A DNA stretch of 38,642 nucleotides from Clostridia bacterium (GTDB lineage Bacteria; Bacillota; Clostridia; Christensenellales; CAG-314), in the NCBI GenBank assembly GCA_017629595.1, contig JAGBWW010000071.1, positions 1 through 38,642 on the forward strand, given 5' to 3'. Below, piece after piece: positions 32,807 to 38,642 of this stretch (positions are counted from its first letter, which is position 1; each line of letters opens with the position of its first letter). The notes beneath the pieces were generated by a model. That model had not been told where the DNA came from, did no database searches, and saw only the letters and a program-made list of their open reading frames with translations. The translations under genes and the position numbers were made by a program.

Positions 32807-34678
32807 ATGAAAAAGACAACAAAAGTTATAGCATTGGTTATCGTCATGGTTATGGCAGTCAGCCTTCTTTGCAGCTGTGACATGATCACTACAAACACAT
32901 TAAAATATCGCAGTCAAACAGCAATCACAGTTGGTAGCGAAAGCATTTCCGTAGGCGACTTTTTGGACACCTACACGTCTTACTACTATGATTACTATTC
33001 CTACATCCAACAAGGTTATTTCACAGACGAACAATTGTTTGAATTGGTCGTCAGTTCTTTGGTGCAAATTCACCTTCGTATTGACGAATACAAAAACCTT
33101 GCCGATGCAAGTGGCGACACGTATTCTCACCAATACGTTGACGTATACAAAAATTCCGAATATTTGACGGAAGCCGAAACGGAATTTGCAATTAAATACG
33201 CACTCAATTCCATGTACAAAAGTTTCAACAGTTACTTGGAACAAGAAATTGCAAAATTCTATGATTTGGCAGAAGCAGAAGCAGATGATGACGAAAGAGA
33301 ATTTACCGAATACGACGTTGTAGATACATCCGTCGCATCTCCTTATGCAGAATACAAATATCAAGAAACAATGGACGAAGACGAAATTGACGAAAGAGTT
33401 GACGTTTCCAATTTGCCCACAGATTTCTCTGGTCTTGGTTTCGGTGCACAAGACACTTACGAAAACAACGAACTTTTGGCAGAAAAGGTTGACGAAATCA
33501 ACGAACGCATCGTTGACTACATCAAAGCCCAATCTGACTACAAAGAAGGTGACGAAGACAACGCACCCGTTGTAACGGCAGACGAATACAAAGAATTCGA
33601 AAAACGTGCAGCAAAAGCATACAAACGTGCAGCAGACGACAGTTATGGTTACACGTTTGCACTTGCAATCAGCACACAAGTAGAAAGCACAATCAAATCT
33701 ATGATTGCAGTCAAATACAACTATCGTTTCTACAGACAAGTTGAAAGTGAACAAAACTTGCTTACAATTTTGGCAGACAACTGGGCAAACGACAAATCCG
33801 CATTGGAAGCAGCATACCAACTTGCTCCCAGCAAATTTGTCCAAGCAATTGAAGGTTTGCAATCCACAGACTTCATTTACACAATCCCTTCTCAATTTGC
33901 CGATAGTTACGTTTACACGAAAAACTTGCTTATCCAATTCTCCGCTGAACAATCCACAGCACTCAGCACGGTAAAATCTCGCGTTGGTGCAGACAGCGAA
34001 ACGTACAAAGAATATCGTGCATGGCTTGCAGGTCAAATCGTTGCAGAAAACTTCACAGACGCATATGACGGTGTAGATTTTGACGATTACACAGATCAAC
34101 AAATTGCAGAAAACACCTTCTTCCAATACGTTTCCGGCACAAGCGTAGAACTTGTTTCCGGTTCCACATTGGAAACGGCACTCAACGGTGGTTTGACAGA
34201 AGACGTTTTCGTACAATTGATGAAAGACTACAACACAGACGTTGCACAACACAAAGCAAATTACGATTACGTTGTCCGTGTTGACGGCACACCTCTCAAC
34301 TATCAAGCAACTTGGGTAGTAGAATACGTAGAAGCAGCAAAACAAGCATACGAAAGTTACAATGCAGGTGGCGCAGGCTACGGCATTGCAATCTCCGACT
34401 ATGGCGTACACGTCGTTTACTACACAGGCAACCTTGTTGCACAAGACGGCACCTTCACAACTGACTCCATCTACGACTTGTCCACGCATCAAAGCAGATA
34501 CTTCCAAGCATACTATGATGCAAAATCTCAAGCAATCTTGGCAGAAGCATTTGACCAATTGGTTGACAAATACCTTGAAGAAGACTTGGTACAATGGACA
34601 AAGATTTTTGAAAAAATCATGAAAAATGCCGAAGTAGAAGTCAAAGTAAGCCAAGTTTTGGAAGACTTGAAAGACTAA
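32807..34678 (+). CDS. SurA/PrsA-like extracytoplasmic foldase lipoprotein
   Basis: A 623-aa acidic, Tyr-rich lipoprotein. Signal peptide ~1-25 with a basic start (MKKTTK) and lipobox LCSC. The segment SQTAITVGSESISVGDFLDTY is the typical start of the SurA-N/PrsA chaperone domain. Near the C-terminus, ISDYGVHVVYYTG resembles the 'FGYHII.V.G' strand of parvulin-type prolyl isomerases, but I cannot trace the rest of a parvulin domain, so catalytic activity is doubtful. Location after mfd matches foldase genes I recall from other Firmicutes. ATG at 32807 is chosen from TTGGAGAAT upstream rather than an earlier in-frame start at 32783. Own promoter; terminator after. Confidence 0.8.
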   Translation: MKKTTKVIALVIVMVMAVSLLCSCDMITTNTLKYRSQTAITVGSESISVGDFLDTYTSYYYDYYSYIQQGYFTDEQLFELVVSSLVQIHLRIDEYKNLADASGDTYSHQYVDVYKNSEYLTEAETEFAIKYALNSMYKSFNSYLEQEIAKFYDLAEAEADDDEREFTEYDVVDTSVASPYAEYKYQETMDEDEIDERVDVSNLPTDFSGLGFGAQDTYENNELLAEKVDEINERIVDYIKAQSDYKEGDEDNAPVVTADEYKEFEKRAAKAYKRAADDSYGYTFALAISTQVESTIKSMIAVKYNYRFYRQVESEQNLLTILADNWANDKSALEAAYQLAPSKFVQAIEGLQSTDFIYTIPSQFADSYVYTKNLLIQFSAEQSTALSTVKSRVGADSETYKEYRAWLAGQIVAENFTDAYDGVDFDDYTDQQIAENTFFQYVSGTSVELVSGSTLETALNGGLTEDVFVQLMKDYNTDVAQHKANYDYVVRVDGTPLNYQATWVVEYVEAAKQAYESYNAGGAGYGIAISDYGVHVVYYTGNLVAQDGTFTTDSIYDLSTHQSRYFQAYYDAKSQAILAEAFDQLVDKYLEEDLVQWTKIFEKIMKNAEVEVKVSQVLEDLKD

Positions 34679-34691
34679 TAAAAATTAAAGT

Positions 34692-34725
34692 AAAAAGCCT
34701 CAACAAAAAGTTGAGGCTTTTTTTT
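34692..34725. terminator. Bidirectional terminator between foldase gene and uppP
   Basis: AAAAAGCCTCAAC pairs with GTTGAGGCTTTTT around AAAAA. The A-run on one side and T-run on the other let it serve both the plus-strand foldase gene and the convergent minus-strand uppP. Confidence 0.88.
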
Positions 34726-34734
34726 ATTTAAAAT

Positions 34735-35502
34735 TTACAAAATCAAAATGGAAATTAGAATTGGTATGGTCATATAAAGAGCAAACCATTGTTGCCTTTT
34801 TTGACCAAACAATTTTTGCACGAGGGAAATACCCAAAAGTCCCGACAAAAAAGCCACGGCAATGCCCACTGCAAAACAATACCAAGGCAACGAAATAACT
34901 TGTGCAGTTTTTGTCGTTACAAATTCGCCAACGGCACTTGCCAAAATAATGGGCAAGGACAACAAAAAGGAAAATTCAACGGCATCTTGCCTTTTAACTT
35001 TGCAAAATGTCAAAGAGCAAATGGTGGTGCAACTTCTGCTAAGTCCGGGGATTGTGGCAAGACCTTGCATTGCGCCACACAACAACGTCACCCAAAGTGG
35101 ACGCGCCCACAACGGTTTTGGCTTTGCAACCGTCAAAAGAGAAGACAGCCACAGCAAAATTGCTGTCATAACAAACCCAGCCAACAACAAATATTTTTCC
35201 CACTCTCCTTCCAACACAAACAAACGCATTGGAAGAGCAACCACCAACGTGCAAATGGTGGCAAAAATTATTTTATGCAACTTTTCGTTTTTAAGTGGGT
35301 GTTTAAACAAATGAAATATTTGTTGCCAAAATACTGCCACCACCGACAAAGCCGTCCCCAAGTGAAGACAAACGTCAAAAAGCAAAGGGCAGTCAATACC
35401 CAACAGCGTTTGCACAAGTTTAAGGTGTCCCGAAGAAGAAATGGGCAAAAATTCACTTGCCCCTTGTACAAGTCCCAACAAAATACTTTCAACAACTGTC
35501 AA
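34735..35502 (-). CDS. uppP: Undecaprenyl-diphosphatase
   Basis: A 255-aa membrane phosphatase (BacA family) that recycles the undecaprenyl lipid carrier for peptidoglycan and wall polymer synthesis. The conserved QGASEFLPISSSGHL (~14-28) and the second motif PGLSRSCTT (~160) contain the family's catalytic Glu/Ser/Arg residues. Hydrophobic throughout (about eight segments). Start is TTG at 35500-35502, with AAAAAGGAG 5-6 nt upstream (minus strand). Single gene, convergent with the foldase gene and divergent from ychF. Confidence 0.95.
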   Translation of the reverse strand: MTVVESILLGLVQGASEFLPISSSGHLKLVQTLLGIDCPLLFDVCLHLGTALSVVAVFWQQIFHLFKHPLKNEKLHKIIFATICTLVVALPMRLFVLEGEWEKYLLLAGFVMTAILLWLSSLLTVAKPKPLWARPLWVTLLCGAMQGLATIPGLSRSCTTICSLTFCKVKRQDAVEFSFLLSLPIILASAVGEFVTTKTAQVISLPWYCFAVGIAVAFLSGLLGISLVQKLFGQKRQQWFALYMTIPILISILIL

Positions 35503-35520
35503 AACAACTCCTTTTTGTGG

Positions 35521-35549
35521 TTTACAATTACCACCAAATGTTGTAATAT
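35521..35549 (+). promoter_or_regulatory. Promoter of ychF
   Basis: -35 TTTACA (35521-35526), 17-bp spacer, -10 TAATAT (35544-35549). The GTTGTAATAT box is nearly identical to that of the symporter promoter at 36847-36875. Confidence 0.65.
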
Positions 35550-35560
35550 ATAAGCCGATG

Positions 35561-35597
35561 ACAAACGGCGATATAAACTATTATATGTTTGTTTTTC
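35561..35597 (+). promoter_or_regulatory. Hairpin with T-run in the ychF leader
   Basis: ACAAAC/GTTTGT (35561-35566 with 35587-35592) encloses ATATAA-ACTA-TTATAT (35571-35586), with a GGCG bulge on the 5' side. TTTT follows. It sits between promoter and ribosome site (AAAGGAG), so it may act as an attenuator. Confidence 0.4.
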
Positions 35598-35617
35598 ACA
35601 ATAAAGGAGCATAAACA

Positions 35618-36712
35618 ATGAAATTAGGTGTTGTAGGTTTACCCAACGTAGGCAAAAGCACGTTGTTCAACGCAATAACAAAAGCAGGCGCAGAAGTCGC
35701 CAACTATCCTTTCTGCACGATAGAACCCAACGTAGGCGTGGTTGCAGTTCCCGACGAACGTTTGGACAAGCTCGCATCATTATACAACAGCAAAAAGGTT
35801 ACCCCCACCTTTTTGAGTTTCGTTGACATTGCAGGTTTGGTAAAAGGCGCCAGCCGTGGCGAAGGTTTGGGCAACAAATTTTTGTCGCACATAAGAGAAG
35901 TTGATGCAATCGTTCACGTTGTTCGTTGTTTTGACAATGGCGACATCACGCACGTATCGGACAAAATTGACCCCGTTGACGACATTGATACAATCAATTT
36001 GGAATTGATATTGGCAGACGTCAACAGCGTGGAAAATCGCCTTGCCCGTGCAAAAAACGCCGCAAAAGGTGGCGACAGAAAACTTCGTGAAGAAGTGGAA
36101 TTTTGGGAAAAACTTCTTCAACACTTGCAAAACGGCAAATCGGTACGCACCTTTGATTTTGAAAGCGACGAACAAAGACAACTTGTTGCCGAAAGTTTTT
36201 TGCTCACAGACAAACCCGTCATATATGCAGCCAACATTTCCGAAGATGACGTTGGCGCAGGCGAAAACGATTACGTTTTGGCAGTAAGGGAAAAAGCATT
36301 GGAAGAAAACGCCCAAACTTTGGTTATTTGTGCAAGATTGGAAGCGGAAATTGCAAGTTTGTCGGACGATGAAAAACAAATGTTTTTGGCTGACTATGGC
36401 ATTGAACACAGTGGTTTGGACAGACTTGTGCAAACTTGTTACAAGTTGCTCAACCTTGTAAGTTATCTTACGGCAGGCGAAAAAGAAACTCGTGCATGGA
36501 CGATAACCGAAGGCACCAAAGCACCCCAAGCAGCAGGCAAAATTCACAGCGACTTTGAAAAAGGCTTTATTCGTGCCGAAGTATGCCCTTGGCAAACGTT
36601 GTTGGAATTGGGTGGTTACACCAAAGCCAAAGAACAAGGCAAAGTGCGAAGCGAAGGCAAAGAATACGTCATGCAAGACGGCGACGTAGTCTTATTTAGA
36701 TTTAACGTTTGA
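35618..36712 (+). CDS. ychF: Ribosome-binding ATPase YchF (Obg-like)
   Basis: A 364-aa P-loop NTPase that binds ribosomes and prefers ATP. G1 GLPNVGKST (7-15), G3 DIAGLVKGAS, and the YchF-specific NISE in place of NKxD (~205), which explains ATP preference in this family. The C-terminal TGS domain includes GFIRAEVCPW and ends DGDVVLFRFNV. Full length, complete motifs. ATAAAGGAGCA precedes the ATG. Confidence 0.97.
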   Translation: MKLGVVGLPNVGKSTLFNAITKAGAEVANYPFCTIEPNVGVVAVPDERLDKLASLYNSKKVTPTFLSFVDIAGLVKGASRGEGLGNKFLSHIREVDAIVHVVRCFDNGDITHVSDKIDPVDDIDTINLELILADVNSVENRLARAKNAAKGGDRKLREEVEFWEKLLQHLQNGKSVRTFDFESDEQRQLVAESFLLTDKPVIYAANISEDDVGAGENDYVLAVREKALEENAQTLVICARLEAEIASLSDDEKQMFLADYGIEHSGLDRLVQTCYKLLNLVSYLTAGEKETRAWTITEGTKAPQAAGKIHSDFEKGFIRAEVCPWQTLLELGGYTKAKEQGKVRSEGKEYVMQDGDVVLFRFNV

Positions 36713-36777
36713 TATTTTTTCGTGTAAAGGTTTGCACGAAAAATGGTCATATTGCAAAAACCAAATCAACAAAAAGG

Positions 36778-36815
36778 AAGGCTCAACTTTGAAAAAAAGT
36801 TGGGCTTTTCTTTTC
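36778..36815 (+). terminator. Terminator of ychF
   Basis: GCTCAACTTT pairs with AAAGTTGGGC (one G/U) around GAAAA, followed by TTTTCTTTTCC. An additional TTTTTCGTG/CACGAAAAA stem lies just after the stop (~36717-36743). Confidence 0.8.
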
Positions 36816-36846
36816 CTTTCTTGACCTTATAATAAAGAGTTGAGTA

Positions 36847-36875
36847 TTGACTTTACTTTAAAATTGTTGTAATAT
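36847..36875 (+). promoter_or_regulatory. Promoter of the sugar symporter gene
   Basis: -35 TTGACT (36847-36852), 17-bp spacer, -10 TAATAT (36870-36875). The -10 overlaps an in-frame ATG at 36874, which rules that ATG out as the start. Confidence 0.7.
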
Positions 36876-36903
36876 GTTTTCATATAACAAGGAGTTCAAC
36901 GAA

Positions 36904-38508
36904 ATGAAGACTCAAAAAGTATCTCTCAAAAACAAACTTGCCTTTGGTGCAGGGGACATATTTGGTGGTGGTTCTTTCAACGTCATCAACTTTTTGTTTA
37001 CCACCTTTTTGTCGTTGGTGGTAGGTTTGCCCATGATTTGGGTAAGTGCCATCTTGCTTTTGACAAAGGTGTTTGACGGCATAATTGACCCTTTCATCGG
37101 TGCAATCACCGACGGAACACAACCCAAAAGGTTTGGCAAAAGACGCAAATACATACTTATTTTTGCCCCTATTATGTACGTTTGTTTTGTGTTGTTGTTT
37201 TTCCCTTGGAACTTGGTTACAACAAGCGTTCCATTGAAAGTGGCACTTGTCATTTTCGTTTACGTTTTGTACGCCACAAGTCAATCTTTCATTTTGATTC
37301 CCTACTATTCGTTGGCAAGCGAAATGACGGACGACTTTGACGAGCGCAACAAAGTAAGTGCCGTTCGTGTTGCTTTTTCAATTATATCTTCCCTTGTTTG
37401 TGTTGCCGTACCCGGCTCCATTGCAAACCCTTCACAAGCAGCAAACGACGGTGGTTTGTGCTATATTGTGATGTCGGTCATTTTTGGTGGGATTTTTTGT
37501 TTGTCTTTGATTATTTGTGGACTTTTCTCCAAAGAACAAATTGTCACCCCTGCAATAAAACGGAAAATAACACTCAAAGAATTTTTCAAACCCTTAAAAC
37601 TTAGAACCTATCGCAACTATTTGGGAATGCAACTTTGCGCATCAATGTCAATGGCAATTATTTCTTCTTTCTTCTTCATTTATTGCGATTTTTACCTTAG
37701 ACGAGATACCTACTTGCTCACCACAATGCACGGTGCAGGTCGTTTCCCCATTGGAACGGTTGCAGCAGCCGGTATGTTCGTTGCCCAAGCCATTGCACTT
37801 GTTTTTTACGTTTGGCTCATCAAAAAGACCAACAAAAAGACGGCATACGTTTTATCGGCAACCTTTTGGTCGGCAATGTTGCTTCTTTTGTTTTTGCTAC
37901 CTGCCGAAACGTCTGGAACGGCACAGCTTGTCAACGGCTTTGTAACAACGACGAGTGGCGTACCCAATTGGTTGATTATTATTTTGGGCTTGGTAATGGG
38001 CATTGCGTTGTGTGGTTGTGTGTACGTCCCCCACAGTTCGGTTGGTGACGTTGCCAACGTTGGACAGTTGTACTTTGGCGAGCGCACCGAAGGAGCATTT
38101 TCGGGGTTGACCAACTTCCTCAACACCACGGCACAAGCCGTTGGTTTGGCAATTCCACCTTTTATTATGAGCTTTGCCGGATATAAAGAAACCACTTACG
38201 TTTCCGTTGAAGAATACCTTGCCCAGCAAAGTTATTATGACTCCATTTACAAGGCAACGGTTGGACAAAACGTTCAACTTGTACCCTTGGCGCAAGGCGA
38301 CATGGCGCAATTTGCAATAAGGCTTGCCATAACTTTGCTTCCCATCGTAATTTTGTTGGTTGGCGTATTTATTGCCACACGTTATCGTCTTACAAAACAA
38401 GCGCAAGAGCAAATTGTTTCCTTGTGCAACGACCAAACACAACAAGAGTTTGGCCAACAAAAGAAAGCCCTTTTGCAATATCTTGGCGAAGACGTTTCAA
38501 AATTCTAA
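36904..38508 (+). CDS. GPH-family sugar:cation symporter (MelB-like)
   Basis: A 534-aa membrane transporter of the glycoside-pentoside-hexuronide:cation family with about 12 hydrophobic segments. NKLAFGAGDIFGGGSFN is the typical start. The loop KVFDGIIDPFIGAITDGTQPKRFGKRRKY matches the conserved 'D...DP..G...D.T..R.GKRRP' motif, and a later FGERTEGAFSGLTNF loop is the second family block. Length is a little above the usual 450-500 aa because of inserts such as one near 455-480. ATG 36904 is chosen for AAGGAG (36890-36895) and the promoter position. The sugar is not predictable. Own transcription unit. Confidence 0.9.
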   Translation: MKTQKVSLKNKLAFGAGDIFGGGSFNVINFLFTTFLSLVVGLPMIWVSAILLLTKVFDGIIDPFIGAITDGTQPKRFGKRRKYILIFAPIMYVCFVLLFFPWNLVTTSVPLKVALVIFVYVLYATSQSFILIPYYSLASEMTDDFDERNKVSAVRVAFSIISSLVCVAVPGSIANPSQAANDGGLCYIVMSVIFGGIFCLSLIICGLFSKEQIVTPAIKRKITLKEFFKPLKLRTYRNYLGMQLCASMSMAIISSFFFIYCDFYLRRDTYLLTTMHGAGRFPIGTVAAAGMFVAQAIALVFYVWLIKKTNKKTAYVLSATFWSAMLLLLFLLPAETSGTAQLVNGFVTTTSGVPNWLIIILGLVMGIALCGCVYVPHSSVGDVANVGQLYFGERTEGAFSGLTNFLNTTAQAVGLAIPPFIMSFAGYKETTYVSVEEYLAQQSYYDSIYKATVGQNVQLVPLAQGDMAQFAIRLAITLLPIVILLVGVFIATRYRLTKQAQEQIVSLCNDQTQQEFGQQKKALLQYLGEDVSKF

Positions 38509-38513
38509 ACTAC

Positions 38514-38545
38514 AAAAAGAACAGTCAATTGACTGTTCTTTTTAT
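38514..38545. terminator. Terminator after the symporter gene
   Basis: AAAAAGAACAGTCAA pairs with TTGACTGTTCTTTTT: perfect palindrome with T-run, 5 nt after the stop. Confidence 0.88.
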
Positions 38546-38558
38546 TTTTATTTAACAC

Positions 38559-38587
38559 TTGTTAAGTATTTTGAAATATGGTATAAT
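38559..38587 (+). promoter_or_regulatory. Promoter of the gene entering the right edge
   Basis: -35 TTGTTA (38559-38564), 17-bp spacer, consensus -10 TATAAT (38582-38587). Predicted start near 38594, followed by a short leader with CGGAGG. Confidence 0.75.
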
Positions 38588-38608
38588 AAGTCAAACGGAG
38601 GTTTTCCT

Positions 38609-38642
38609 ATGGCAAAAAAGAGAATTGGCGCATTTGAAGTGC
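38609..38642 (+). CDS. Partial unknown gene cut by window end
   Basis: ATG at 38609 with CGGAGG 8-9 nt upstream and a consensus promoter before it. Only MAKKRIGAFEV is visible, too little to assign a family. Confidence 0.6.
   Translation, partial: MAKKRIGAFEV

Noticed and set aside
32900-34654. 584-aa minus-strand open frame opposite the foldase-like gene
   Set aside because: Same cause: antisense shadow with Cys/Phe/Val-rich nonsense composition and no domain.
34789-35553. 254-aa plus-strand frame opposite uppP
   Set aside because: It is Gln/Lys/Asn-rich with no motif, while the minus strand has both UppP signature motifs and a ribosome site.

Overview
The window looks like a chromosomal segment of a low-GC Gram-positive bacterium (Bacillota, probably an uncultured clostridial gut lineage). 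This is inferred from the S10-spc-alpha gene order with a KOW-domain gene between map and infA, zinc-ribbon S14, several lipoprotein signal peptides, strong AGGAGG-type ribosome sites and AT-rich intergenic DNA. Coding sequence favours GCA, ACA, TTG, CCC, AAC and GAC codons. No tRNA, rRNA, CRISPR array, phage gene or transposase was seen.

Layout. (1) 1-258 is a near-perfect giant inverted repeat whose two ends each form an intrinsic terminator pointing inward. (2) 270-1754 (minus) is an M1-type metallopeptidase lipoprotein, divergent from a peptide transporter. (3) 2068-12054 is a five-gene oligopeptide ABC transporter (oppA-B-C-D-F) plus a DUF3899 membrane protein. It starts from a clear promoter with a ~280-nt leader and ends at a strong terminator. 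Four of the five Opp proteins appear enlarged by insertions or extra domains, and oppC carries an apparent frameshift. (4) 12256-28662 is a complete S10-spc-alpha ribosomal superoperon: rpsJ to rplQ with secY, adk, map, a KOW protein, infA, rpmJ and rpoA. It is preceded by a structured ~250-nt leader. (5) 28677-34725 holds pth-mfd and then a SurA/PrsA-like lipoprotein with its own promoter. (6) 34735-35502 (minus) is uppP. (7) 35521-36815 is the YchF ATPase. (8) 36847-38545 is a GPH-family sugar:cation symporter, followed by the promoter and first codons of another gene that runs off the window.

How the parts fit. The surface peptidase and the Opp importer form a plausible peptide scavenging unit. 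The ribosomal superoperon supplies ribosome, translocon, RNA polymerase alpha and N-terminal Met-processing components. Pth and Mfd act in translation and transcription housekeeping. Mfd is followed by an extracytoplasmic foldase-like gene, an arrangement I recall from other Firmicutes. The most unusual features are the 258-bp palindrome, the enlarged Opp proteins (OppD 751 aa), the oppC frameshift, the 110-residue N-terminal extension on L30, and several uncharacterised structured leaders and intercistronic hairpins.
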